Positions 12,644-20,297 of a DNA stretch of 20,297 nt are shown in pieces. Position 1 is the first letter of the stretch. Every line of letters begins with the position of its first letter. The translations under genes and the position numbers were made by a program. The notes under the pieces are model-generated. The model was not told the origin of the DNA, ran no database searches, and saw nothing but the letters and a program-made list of their open reading frames with translations. Origin of the DNA: Desulfobulbus sp. (lineage in GTDB: Bacteria > Desulfobacterota > Desulfobulbia > Desulfobulbales > Desulfobulbaceae); assembly GCA_028684915.1 (NCBI GenBank), contig JAQUEZ010000099.1:1-20297 (forward strand), read 5' to 3'.

Positions 12644-14836
12644 ATGAAACAAGATGGCCTCGGAATACCTCCGAAACCGCAAAATTTGCCTCACCACAAA
12701 AGTGAGTTCAAGCCACAAAACGTCTTTCGCGCGGCGTTTACCGGGAACAACAGGCAACAGTCCCCCCGCATTCTCAGGGTCGGGAAATTGGCCACAGCCC
12801 TTGTCCTGGCGGCCTCTGCCCTGGCTCATGCCGCCGACACCACACAGACTGAAACCAGCCAGCAACTCAAGGCAATTGTGGTGGAAGACAGCAGTGAAAG
12901 TAAGCGCGAGGACCTTCAGCCAGACAGTACCTCCAACCTTTACCGGGTCGAGGCCAGCGGACGTTTCGGCACCGAAGTCTTCACCGAAAAAGATATCAAA
13001 GCACTCCACCCGGACAATGTCTTTGATCTGCTGGACAAGGCGGCCGGCGTCAATCTGATCTACCAGGGACGGCGCAGTCCCTATATCGTCGAAGAACGTG
13101 GCGGTGGTTCCTTTACCTACATCATCGATGGCGCAGTCCTGCCGCCTTCAGCAAACCGCATCCTTTACAAGTTTCCGGTTGCAGCCATTGAGGAGATGCA
13201 GATTGTCCGCGGTTCCACCGCCCTCACCCTGGGGCCGTCGATTCCCATCGGCGCCTCCAATTCCGGCTCCGGCCTCAACACCGGTTTTATCATTATCCGC
13301 ACCAAGCAACCCAAGAAAACTGAAGGCGTTGTCACCGCCTCGGCGGAAAAGGCCAATGGCGGCCATCCCATCGAGACCAATGAAAACGTCTATGTCGGCA
13401 CCCGTTTCGGCGAAGCCAAGGAGGGAGGGGAACCCGGCCCTGTCCAGGGCTACCTTGCCGGACTGGCAACCAAAATGGATCGCCCCAGCCAGGACAGTTG
13501 GTTTGACGGCCGCAGCAACGAGGGTGGCCTGGCCAGTGCTGGTTTTACCTACGGCAAATTCAACATCAACATGATGGCCTACAAGGATTCCGGTACCCTG
13601 GAGATGCAGCGCGGCGTTGCCATCGACGGTTCGCTGATGGCGCAAAAATGGTGGTACGACCCACTGGAGACCACGCTCTACACTAGCGATATGGCCATGC
13701 AATGGACCACTAACCAGACCACCTTGGTCAACATCTTCAAGACCGAGTACGAGCAGACCGAATACAACGGCACCTTTGGCTCCAGCACCACCTCCATGCG
13801 CGAATTCAGCGAGGAAACCAGCGGCTTTGGCCTACGCCACAATGCTCGCTTTGGCAACACCCTGCTGCAGGCTGGATGGCAAATGTCCAACAGCCAAGGC
13901 TTTGGCCCCAACCTGAGCAGTTCCTATAACCGGTACGATACCACCATCAACGGCTGGTCCGCCTCGGTGGAACAAAAACTCTTGAACGATCGCCTCACCC
14001 TCGACGCGGGGTATCGTCAGGACAGCAAGCATGTGGATTACTCAAACAACTCTGCGGCCAATGATGCCGCCAATAACGACGTCGACCTGGCTCCGGCAAA
14101 AATTTATGCCCTGGGTGCCCGCTATACTTTAAACGACATGTTTACCCTCAGCGGTCGTTACTATAACGGTGACCAGGGGACCTCCGATGAGTTTGCCATG
14201 CTCGCCCTCAGTGGCGACCTCCACGCTGAAAGCCAAGAGCGTAGCGAGGTGGCCCTGGAAGCGAATATCACCCCCTGGTTCCAGCCCACCCTCACCTATT
14301 TCGACCTCAACACCGAGAATGCCAAATCCGCTTCCAACAATACCTATGTGGTCAATGGTGAAACCTACTATTATTACACCGAATCCGACGAACTTCGTCG
14401 CGGCCTGGAGTTGATGATCAAAGGCACAATTTGTGAAAACACCACCTACAAATTCAGTTGGACCCGGATGCTTGATGCCGAAACCACCTCAGCCGGCGTC
14501 ACCAGCGATGCCATCGGCCTTTCCACCCCGGAAAACCTCTTCGGGTTGACCATCAGCCACACCTGGCAGCCGTATCGCTTCAATCTCTCCATCAAACAGG
14601 TCGATCAATGGACCCAGACCTCCAGCCCCATGGGCACCTCTACCGTTGATGGTATCGGTGATTACACCCGCATCGATGCCAACATCCAGCGAGATTTCCA
14701 GCTGGGCGAAACCCTGCTGACCACCACCCTCTTTGGCCGCAACCTCGGGGATGAGAACTACGCCACTCGTTATGTCACCGGCTACTACCCCGACCGGGGA
14801 CGGACCATTGGCCTAGAACTGTCCTGGGCGTTTTAA
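12644..14836 (+). CDS. TonB-dependent outer-membrane receptor (module 1)
   Basis: 730 residues; AAGGAAGGA upstream of ATG 12644. The N terminus is unusual: about 45 polar residues precede the hydrophobic signal segment (LATALVLAASALAHA, about 49-63), so the signal is extended. A likely TonB box is in LKAIVVEDSS (75-84). The plug spans about 105-222 (TEKDIKALHPDNVFDLLDKA, RGGGSFTYIIDGAVLP, IEEMQIVRGSTALTLG), then a barrel rich in alternating aromatic strands, ending FGRNLGDENYATRYV...GLELSWAF with a terminal Phe. This class takes up metal chelates, cobalamin and similar large ligands using TonB energy. The plug carries a GSGLN insertion with NTGFIIIRTK in place of the usual GGVINIITK. The ligand is unknown; the gene context suggests a Mo/W-related complex. 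Confidence 0.92.
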   Translation: MKQDGLGIPPKPQNLPHHKSEFKPQNVFRAAFTGNNRQQSPRILRVGKLATALVLAASALAHAADTTQTETSQQLKAIVVEDSSESKREDLQPDSTSNLYRVEASGRFGTEVFTEKDIKALHPDNVFDLLDKAAGVNLIYQGRRSPYIVEERGGGSFTYIIDGAVLPPSANRILYKFPVAAIEEMQIVRGSTALTLGPSIPIGASNSGSGLNTGFIIIRTKQPKKTEGVVTASAEKANGGHPIETNENVYVGTRFGEAKEGGEPGPVQGYLAGLATKMDRPSQDSWFDGRSNEGGLASAGFTYGKFNINMMAYKDSGTLEMQRGVAIDGSLMAQKWWYDPLETTLYTSDMAMQWTTNQTTLVNIFKTEYEQTEYNGTFGSSTTSMREFSEETSGFGLRHNARFGNTLLQAGWQMSNSQGFGPNLSSSYNRYDTTINGWSASVEQKLLNDRLTLDAGYRQDSKHVDYSNNSAANDAANNDVDLAPAKIYALGARYTLNDMFTLSGRYYNGDQGTSDEFAMLALSGDLHAESQERSEVALEANITPWFQPTLTYFDLNTENAKSASNNTYVVNGETYYYYTESDELRRGLELMIKGTICENTTYKFSWTRMLDAETTSAGVTSDAIGLSTPENLFGLTISHTWQPYRFNLSIKQVDQWTQTSSPMGTSTVDGIGDYTRIDANIQRDFQLGETLLTTTLFGRNLGDENYATRYVTGYYPDRGRTIGLELSWAF

Positions 14837-14868
14837 TTTTGTACAAGGCAACAACGAAAGGAGAGACA

Positions 14869-16923
14869 ATGAAGCACGCAACCTGGAAGGCAACCTACAT
14901 CACCGCCTGGGCCCTGGTGGCCTTCAGCGGGGCGGCACTGGCAGAGCAAACCCCAACTGAAGCCAAAGAGAGCGAAGGTGCCATCAACAATGTGTTTACC
15001 TTAGGCCAGATCACGGTTACCGACTTCGAGCAGGGAGAAAATCCAATCAGCTACGATAGCCTCAGCAAAGAAGAACTCTACGATTTTAACCGGGACAGCC
15101 TGCCCGAGGCATTGAACCTGGTGCCGGGTGTTTCCATGACCTCAGGCAGCGGCAAGCGCAACGAGTCCACGCTCAGTCTTCGCGGTTTCAACCGCTACCA
15201 GGTGCCACTGACCATGGACGGCATCCGCCTCTATTTGCCCGCGGATAATCGGATTGATTTTGACCGCTTTCTTACCCCTGATCTCTCTGAGATCCAGATT
15301 TCCAAGGGCTATGTTTCTGTCATCAACGGCCCAGACGGCATGGGAGGGAATATCAACCTGGTCACCCGCAAGCCGATAAAAGAATTTGAAGGCGAGTTCC
15401 GCGACACCATGACCCTTGGCAATGACGGCAAGTATAGCGGCAACACCGTCTACGGCAACGTCGGCGGTCGTCATGAAAAATTCTACTACCAGGCGAGTTT
15501 GGAAGAACGCGACGTCGACCATTGGCGCATGTCCGACGATTTCAACTCCACCGTGGCCGAAGACGGCGGCAACCGTGACCACAGCGACAAGAAGGATTGG
15601 CGCACTAACCTCAAAGCCGGATTCACCCCTAACAGCACCGATGAGTATTCGCTGAACTTCATGCACCAGGCCGGGGAAAAGCACGGTATCGGTGATGTGA
15701 ACGGCACCTCTGCCATCAGTCTCTGGGACTGGCCCAAATGGGACGTCACCAGTATCTACTGGCTGGGGCACACCCAGCTGAACAGCACCACCTACATCAA
15801 CACCAAAATCTACTACAACGAGTTCAAAAACGATCTCGTTGCCTATACCGACCTCGACCTAAGCACGCCGAAATGGACTAGCTACTACGACGACAATGCC
15901 TACGGCGCCTCAATGGAACTGGGCACCACCTCTATTTCCCATCAAACACTCAAAGGGGCGCTGCACTACCGCCGGGACAACCACACCGAGTGGCAGACAA
16001 CCCATGCCACTCACTTCACCGAGCCCAAGCAGGACACCGATGAAGAAATCTATTCGATTGCCCTGGAAGACACCATCCACATTACCCCCAAATTGGACAT
16101 GATCCTTGGCATCAGCCAGGATGAACGTAGGAGTCTGAAAGCAGAAGAGTATGATTCAAAAGCATCTATATTTTTTGATCAACCCACTGACGACAGTTCA
16201 GCCACCAATTACCAGGGGGCACTGGTGTATCGTTACCGCGACACAGGCAAAGCGCACCTGAGTGTATCGGATCGTACCCGCTTCCCTACTATGTTTGAAC
16301 GCTTCAGCTCCAGGTTTGGCTCAGGACTCTCCAACCCTTGGATTAGCCCTGAACGAGCCCTGAACCTTGAAGTAGGGGTATCCGACACGATTTTTTCCAA
16401 GATCCACGCCGAGGTCAACCTGTTCCACAACACGGTGGACGATGCGATACAGTCCGTCTCGCTTGGAAGCGGGTTTACCCAATTTCAGAATGTGGGCGAG
16501 GCCACCTTCAAAGGGATTGAGTTGGTCCTTTCCACCATGCTCACCGACGAGTTGGAGGTAGGCGGCAACTACACTTACATCGACGCCGACATCGATAATC
16601 CGGAAAATCCCGATGACGAGATCACCGGTACCCCGCGCCATAAGGTGTTCATCTACGGAAAATGGATGCCCTGGGATGGACTGCAGATCATCCCCAGCAT
16701 CGAATATACCGACCAGCGCTGGTCAACTCTGGCTGATAATAGCCCTGGCTATGTCGAGACCGGTGACTACACCCTGGTCAACCTCAAGATCGGCTACCAG
16801 CTCACCGAAACCTGGGATCTTTCGGTGGCTGGCCGCAATTTACTCGACAAAAATTATGCTCTCTCCGATGGCTACCCCGAGGAAGGTCGCAGCTTCCTGG
16901 TCACCGCCAGGTACCAGTTTTAA
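14869..16923 (+). CDS. TonB-dependent outer-membrane receptor (module 2)
   Basis: 684 residues from ATG 14869 (AAAGGAGAG upstream); a TTG at 14839 in frame lacks support. Signal peptide 1-25 (cleaved after GAALA), TonB box in GQITVTD at about 46-52, plug about 60-170 with LPEALNLVPGVSMTSGSGKRN, LSLRGFNRYQVPLTMDGIRLYLP, IQISKGYVSVINGPDGMGGNINLVTRKP. The barrel ends VAGRNLLDKNYALSDGYPEEGRSFLVTARYQF, with the usual terminal Phe. The two receptors are of different subtypes with little shared barrel sequence, so they probably see different ligands or states. It opens module 2, followed after 19 bp by a methyltransferase. This class imports metal complexes through the outer membrane; the binding protein and permease downstream provide the next steps. 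Confidence 0.93.
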   Translation: MKHATWKATYITAWALVAFSGAALAEQTPTEAKESEGAINNVFTLGQITVTDFEQGENPISYDSLSKEELYDFNRDSLPEALNLVPGVSMTSGSGKRNESTLSLRGFNRYQVPLTMDGIRLYLPADNRIDFDRFLTPDLSEIQISKGYVSVINGPDGMGGNINLVTRKPIKEFEGEFRDTMTLGNDGKYSGNTVYGNVGGRHEKFYYQASLEERDVDHWRMSDDFNSTVAEDGGNRDHSDKKDWRTNLKAGFTPNSTDEYSLNFMHQAGEKHGIGDVNGTSAISLWDWPKWDVTSIYWLGHTQLNSTTYINTKIYYNEFKNDLVAYTDLDLSTPKWTSYYDDNAYGASMELGTTSISHQTLKGALHYRRDNHTEWQTTHATHFTEPKQDTDEEIYSIALEDTIHITPKLDMILGISQDERRSLKAEEYDSKASIFFDQPTDDSSATNYQGALVYRYRDTGKAHLSVSDRTRFPTMFERFSSRFGSGLSNPWISPERALNLEVGVSDTIFSKIHAEVNLFHNTVDDAIQSVSLGSGFTQFQNVGEATFKGIELVLSTMLTDELEVGGNYTYIDADIDNPENPDDEITGTPRHKVFIYGKWMPWDGLQIIPSIEYTDQRWSTLADNSPGYVETGDYTLVNLKIGYQLTETWDLSVAGRNLLDKNYALSDGYPEEGRSFLVTARYQF

Positions 16924-16942
16924 GCGCGGGGGAACAGGCAAG

Positions 16943-17566
16943 ATGCAACCTAAAGATGTCCTCCTGTACAACGAAGTGGCCCTAGGGGTAAACGCCCCTA
17001 TTTACACCTATTATGCGACGCGAATCGTTACCCGAACCGGCATTGTCAATGGCCGTTGTCTCGATGTCGGCTGTGGAGGCGGTTATCTGGGATTGGCGCT
17101 GGCCAGGATAACGTCCCTTGACTTTGTCTTTTTTGATCAGTCGCCGGAGATGCTGGCCTGTGCCGAGGAAAATATCACCCGCTTCGACTGCGCCACCCGT
17201 GCCCGCACCCTCCACGGGCGGGTGCAAGCCATTCCCCTTGAGGATGACTCTATCGATCTGGTGATCAGCCGGGGTTCGGTGCCCTTCTGGGACGATCTCC
17301 CCACCGCCTTTGCCGAGCTTCACCGCGTCCTCCGCCCTGGCGGCCAAGCCTATGTCGGTGGTGGCTTGGGCGATCCAAAAGACCTGGACAAAATCGAAAA
17401 ACAACGACTGCTGGCCCATCCCCATTGGAAGAACAAGGGGCATCGACCACCCCATCACGACAACCAACACTACACCGATGGCCTCACCCAGGCAGGTATC
17501 CTTTCTTTTGCGGTCAACCGCAGCGATGAAGGGCTGTGGATCAGCTTTTCCAAGGAGAGCGCATGA
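16943..17566 (+). CDS. Class I SAM-dependent methyltransferase (module 2)
   Basis: 207 residues from ATG 16943; the frame is open further upstream but that part lies inside the receptor gene. SAM motif I is CLDVGCGGGYLG at 39-50, then FFDQSPEML. It shares the FWDDLP..F.E.HRVL.PGG....GGG.G block with the methyltransferase at 11973, showing duplication. The C-terminal part has a His-rich loop (PHWKNKGHRPPHHDNQHY, about 155-172) not seen in the paralogue, which could bind metal. Its stop overlaps the next start (ATGA), coupling it to the DUF364 protein. Substrate unknown. Confidence 0.87.
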   Translation: MQPKDVLLYNEVALGVNAPIYTYYATRIVTRTGIVNGRCLDVGCGGGYLGLALARITSLDFVFFDQSPEMLACAEENITRFDCATRARTLHGRVQAIPLEDDSIDLVISRGSVPFWDDLPTAFAELHRVLRPGGQAYVGGGLGDPKDLDKIEKQRLLAHPHWKNKGHRPPHHDNQHYTDGLTQAGILSFAVNRSDEGLWISFSKESA

Positions 17567-18462
17567 CTGCAATACATCCCCACCCGGTCAATGACCTGCA
17601 GCAGGTCGCACCAATCCTCTCCGAGGCGACGTCGGTGCTTTGTCAGGCCTATGGTGCGTCCCTGGACACCTTCACTATTGAGCGGCTGGTGGTGGGGGTG
17701 TTCTTTGTCGGCATCAAGCTTTCAAACGGCCAGGGCGGAGTGGCCTATACCCCGCCCGAGGCGGTACAACATGCCGGTCGCCGCATCCTCAAAGGCGGAT
17801 CGCCCATGGTGCATGGCATGCAGGTGAGCACCGTGCTTGCGGGCGACTTTATCCACCCCTTCTCCGGGGTGATCCGCCTGGCAACACTTAATGCACTGTC
17901 CGCTCCCCTGTTTGAGTCCGGTCAATACAACCTCGATGGCGGCGATGATATCTCCACCATGGATGGACTCTTTCGTCAGCGCCGGGTCTGCATGGTGGGG
18001 GCGATCATCCCTCTACTCAGGAGGCTCAAGGATCTGCAGCCCAAGGAGGTACGCATTATCGACCGTAAACAAGAAACCAAGGAGGAGGCCGAAGCCGGAT
18101 ACGGTACCTTTATTCCCCCGGAACAGGCGGCCCAGGCCCTAGGCGACTGTGAGACCGCCGTCTTCACCGGGGCATCGGTCGCCAACGGTTCGATCACCGA
18201 ACTGCTGGCGCTGACGCCTCCCGATGCCGCGGTGGCCGTGGTCGGCCCCAGTGCCGGATTTGTACCGAATCCCCTCTTTGCTCGCAAGGTGGCCATGGTC
18301 GGCACCTCCATGATCATTGATATCGACCGCGCCCTGGACCTGTTGGCCGAAGGTGGCGGTGGGTATCGCCTCTTTGACGGCTGCGTACGCAAAATCAACT
18401 TGCTCAATGCCCCACGCCTGCAACAGCTGGGACTGCTTTCTCTCGTTAATCGTTCGGAGTAA
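17563..18462 (+). CDS. DUF4213/DUF364 putative heavy-metal chelation protein
   Basis: 299 residues from ATG 17563 (AAGGAG upstream, overlapping the methyltransferase stop). The N-terminal part (about 15-110; ERLVVGVFFVGIKLSNGQGG and GGSPMVHGM) fits the enolase-N-like DUF4213 domain, and the C-terminal part (about 140-290; MVGAIIPLL, VRIIDRKQ, CETAVFTGASVANGSITELL, VAVVGPSAGFVP) fits the Rossmann-like DUF364 domain. These Pfam domains are described as putative heavy-metal chelation domains, and no reaction is established. The FTGASVANGSI and GPSAGFVP loops should form the shared active cleft. A FDGCVRKINL segment near the end includes a Cys (274). Between a methyltransferase and an FmdE-like gene, it probably handles incoming metal or its ligand in the cytoplasm. 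Confidence 0.85.
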   Translation: MTAIHPHPVNDLQQVAPILSEATSVLCQAYGASLDTFTIERLVVGVFFVGIKLSNGQGGVAYTPPEAVQHAGRRILKGGSPMVHGMQVSTVLAGDFIHPFSGVIRLATLNALSAPLFESGQYNLDGGDDISTMDGLFRQRRVCMVGAIIPLLRRLKDLQPKEVRIIDRKQETKEEAEAGYGTFIPPEQAAQALGDCETAVFTGASVANGSITELLALTPPDAAVAVVGPSAGFVPNPLFARKVAMVGTSMIIDIDRALDLLAEGGGGYRLFDGCVRKINLLNAPRLQQLGLLSLVNRSE

Positions 18463-18464
18463 CA

Positions 18465-19040
18465 ATGGATACACCCTATTTTGACACCTATGAAAACCTC
18501 GTGGCACAGGCCGGAAAATTTCACGGCGATATCTGTCACGGCATCCGCATCGGCACCCGCATGACCATGAGCGGCCTGCGCCGTATCGGCATCACCGACC
18601 CCAAGGGGGCGGATCGAAAAAATCTGATCGTCTTTGTTGAGATCGACCGCTGCACCACCGACGCCATCATGGCCCTCACTGGCTGCCGTCCGGGCAAGCG
18701 ATCAATGAAAATTCGCGACTACGGCAAGATGGCGGCCACCTTCATCAACATCGAAACCAACAGAGCCTTTCGAGTGGTGGTCAAGGGCAACCGCAAAGCC
18801 GGCGACGACGGCAGCGGCAATGAACCGGATTTTGCCGCCATCCCGGAAGAGGAGCTGTTCACCATCAACGAGGTCGAGGTGCAGCTGCGCCCGGAGGACA
18901 TGCCCGGCAAACCGCTGTCGCGCATCCCCTGCATGCGCTGCGGCGAAATCATTATGGATGGCCGCGAAATCAGGGTTGACGATCAAATCCTCTGCCCGCC
19001 TTGTGCGACGGTGGCAGACTATTACCGCATTATCGGATGA
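18465..19040 (+). CDS. FmdE-family protein with C-terminal zinc ribbon (module 2)
   Basis: 191 residues; starts two bases after the DUF364 stop. Motifs: FHGDICHG at 19-26, IVFVEIDRCTTDAIMALTGCRPGKRS at 55-80 in total, DYGKMAATF at 85-93, ribbon CMRC (156-159) and CPPC (177-180). Paralogue of the protein at 10350: both share ITDP.GADRK.LIVFVEIDRC and a zinc ribbon. Differences at putative metal positions are HGD in place of HGH, and TGC (Cys74) in place of TGS. The two may thus hold metal differently. Stop and the following start region are close (nine bases), so it is coupled to the binding-protein gene. Function unknown; metal or pterin-cofactor handling is inferred from the family's association with Mo/W formylmethanofuran dehydrogenase. 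Confidence 0.86.
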   Translation: MDTPYFDTYENLVAQAGKFHGDICHGIRIGTRMTMSGLRRIGITDPKGADRKNLIVFVEIDRCTTDAIMALTGCRPGKRSMKIRDYGKMAATFINIETNRAFRVVVKGNRKAGDDGSGNEPDFAAIPEEELFTINEVEVQLRPEDMPGKPLSRIPCMRCGEIIMDGREIRVDDQILCPPCATVADYYRIIG

Positions 19041-19048
19041 GGATAAAA

Positions 19049-20101
19049 ATGACGTATTGTTTGTCTGATTGCACCCGACGTCTCCCGCGTTTGCTAGTGC
19101 TTCTCTTCCTGTTGCAAACAACCCTACCGCTGCAGGCACGGGAAATTATCGACATGAGTGGCCGTCGGGTGACTATCCCCGACACCATCACCAAGGCGGT
19201 GGCGGTTTCTCCACCGGCGACCTATCTGCTCTATGCCATCGACCCCAGCCTCCTGGCCGGGCTGAACTTCCCGCTCTGGGCCAGTGAAAAAAAATACACC
19301 GTGCCCAGCTACCGTCACCTACCGGTGATCGGTGGTCTTGCGGGCCAGGGGCGGGCCATCAACCGCGAAATGCTGCTTCAGGTCAAGCCGGATCTGATCC
19401 TTCACTGGTCCTGGAGGGATGATGCTGCCAACAATAAGTTTCTGGCCTCCATGGCCCAGCTCCCTTTCCCCCTGGTCACGATCCGGATGCATTCCATTAC
19501 CGATTATCCGGCGGCTCTGGCCTTTACCGGCGAACTTGTCGGTCGTAAAGAGCGGGGTGAACGCCTGCGCCGCTCTGCCCGGGATAGCATTGACCAGGCC
19601 AGGCGAATCGCCACATCCATCCCCGAGGCCGAGAAGGTGCGGGTCTATTACGCCGAAGGCACCGACGGGCTGAGCACTGAGCGTTCACAATCGATTCATG
19701 CCGAGCTGATTCCCCTGGCCGGCGGCATCAACGTCCATCACGGTGAAGAGGTGGACCATTACGGCATGGAAAAAATCTCCATGGAGCAATTGCTGCTCTA
19801 TGATCCCCAGGTCATCCTGGTGAAAGAAAAAGCCTTTTTCACACGAATCTTCACCGATCCCCGCTGGCATCACCTGCGGGCTATCAGGGACAAACGGGTG
19901 TATCTGATCCCCTATGAACCCTTCAACTGGTTTGATAGACCGCCTTCCTTTATGCGTCTTTTGGGGATCAAATGGCTCTTAAACCTGCTCCATCCGGACC
20001 GCTATCCGGTGGACATGGTTGCCGAGACCCAATCCTTTTATACACTCTTTCTCGGCGTCGACCTGACCCCGGCCCAAGCAAGGGAAGTGCTCCATTTATG
20101 A
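19049..20101 (+). CDS. Periplasmic binding protein for a metal chelate (BtuF/FecB-type)
   Basis: 350 residues from ATG 19049, with GAGGA upstream; ATG 19037 overlaps the FmdE-like stop and is an alternative. Signal peptide about 1-30 (LLVLLFLLQTTLPLQA). The mature protein starts REIIDMSGRRVTIPDTITKAVAVSPPATYLLYAI, the classic opening of class III binding proteins of siderophore, heme and cobalamin importers, followed by KPDLILHWSWRDD at about 128-140 and a long connecting helix with two globular lobes (second lobe YYAEGTDGLS, IPLAGGINVHHG, LLLYDPQVILVKEK). No lipobox. Binding residues are not conserved with known siderophore proteins, so the ligand is open. The next gene, a FecCD permease, overlaps its stop (ATGA). 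Confidence 0.88.
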   Translation: MTYCLSDCTRRLPRLLVLLFLLQTTLPLQAREIIDMSGRRVTIPDTITKAVAVSPPATYLLYAIDPSLLAGLNFPLWASEKKYTVPSYRHLPVIGGLAGQGRAINREMLLQVKPDLILHWSWRDDAANNKFLASMAQLPFPLVTIRMHSITDYPAALAFTGELVGRKERGERLRRSARDSIDQARRIATSIPEAEKVRVYYAEGTDGLSTERSQSIHAELIPLAGGINVHHGEEVDHYGMEKISMEQLLLYDPQVILVKEKAFFTRIFTDPRWHHLRAIRDKRVYLIPYEPFNWFDRPPSFMRLLGIKWLLNLLHPDRYPVDMVAETQSFYTLFLGVDLTPAQAREVLHL

Positions 20102-20297
20102 AACGCCTGACGCTCCCCCTGCTGACCCTGCTTCTGGCGGCGGCGATCCTGCTCTCACTCTATCTCGGTAAATACCGGGTGCCGCTGACTGACATCCTCG
20201 CCTTTGCAGGCTGGAAATTTTTCGGCCACGATGTCCTGGATCCTGGAAAAAGCAGTCTACTAGCTAATATCCTTGTAGATATCCGCCTGCCGCGGAT
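20098..20297 (+). CDS. FecCD-type ABC permease, 5' part cut by window edge
   Basis: The 66 visible residues begin MKRLTLPLLTLLLAAAILLS, a first membrane helix, then YLGKYRVPLTDILAF and, at the very edge, NILVDIRLPR. The pattern DIRLPR (usually ..R.PR.L.a.l.Ga.La) is the characteristic first coupling segment of FecCD/BtuC permeases. ATG 20098 overlaps the binding-protein stop by four bases. It should form the inner-membrane channel for whatever the binding protein catches; its ATPase is expected just beyond the edge. Confidence 0.85.
   Translation, partial: MKRLTLPLLTLLLAAAILLSLYLGKYRVPLTDILAFAGWKFFGHDVLDPGKSSLLANILVDIRLPR

Noticed and set aside
1..20297. tRNA, rRNA or CRISPR arrays
   Set aside because: No cloverleaf, rRNA segment or regularly spaced repeat was noticed by reading; not checked with software.

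Overview
The window looks like part of a chromosome of an anaerobic, probably sulfate- or sulfur-metabolising Desulfobacterota (Desulfobulbales-like). This is an inference from gene content: a TunR-like regulator with an integrase fold plus TOBE domains, a tetraheme c3/c7-type cytochrome next to a C_GCAxxG_C_C (split-Soret-like) protein, and FmdE-family proteins. Nearly everything from about 2.0 kb to the right edge has a molybdenum/tungsten or metal-uptake theme.

Left flank (1-1.6 kb): the 5' part of an IS630-family transposase gene (minus strand) runs off the left edge. It has apparently inserted into a receiver-domain gene, of which only the 3' part remains. A TauE/SafE-type anion permease follows, convergent with that remnant. 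Molybdenum locus (2.0-6.6 kb): an HTH-only ModE-like regulator, a 68-residue molbindin (Mop, minus strand), TrmO, an alpha/beta hydrolase, and a molybdate ABC transporter in the order modC-modA-modB, tightly packed. Redox pair (6.7-8.0 kb): a tetraheme periplasmic cytochrome and a Tat-exported C_GCAxxG_C_C/cytochrome protein. Regulator (8.1-9.2 kb): a TunR-like protein with a degenerate tyrosine-recombinase domain and two TOBE domains, ended by a good terminator. A small cytoplasmic SUOX-type molybdopterin-binding protein follows (9.6 kb).

Right half (10.35 kb to the edge): a long, probably co-transcribed run with two related modules. Module 1 is FmdE-like, structured leader, methyltransferase, methyltransferase, TonB-dependent receptor. 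Module 2 is TonB-dependent receptor, methyltransferase, DUF4213/DUF364 protein, FmdE-like, periplasmic BtuF/FecB-type binding protein, FecCD-type permease (cut by the edge). Together they hold all the layers of a metal-chelate uptake route (outer membrane, periplasm, inner membrane) plus cytoplasmic proteins that could handle or modify the metal or its ligand.

The most informative non-coding signal is a repeated palindrome of the form CGYTAT-N11/12-ATARCG, close to the E. coli ModE operator. I find eight copies, all intergenic: before the ModE-like gene (two), in the hairpin between that gene and mop, in the mop/trmO divergent region, exactly over a TTGACT-N17-TATAAC promoter before the cytochrome pair, before the molybdopterin-binding protein, and twice before the FmdE/TonB run. 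This ties the metal-chelate system, whose substrate is otherwise unknown, to molybdate/tungstate control. I infer an outer-membrane, chelate-based Mo/W acquisition system.
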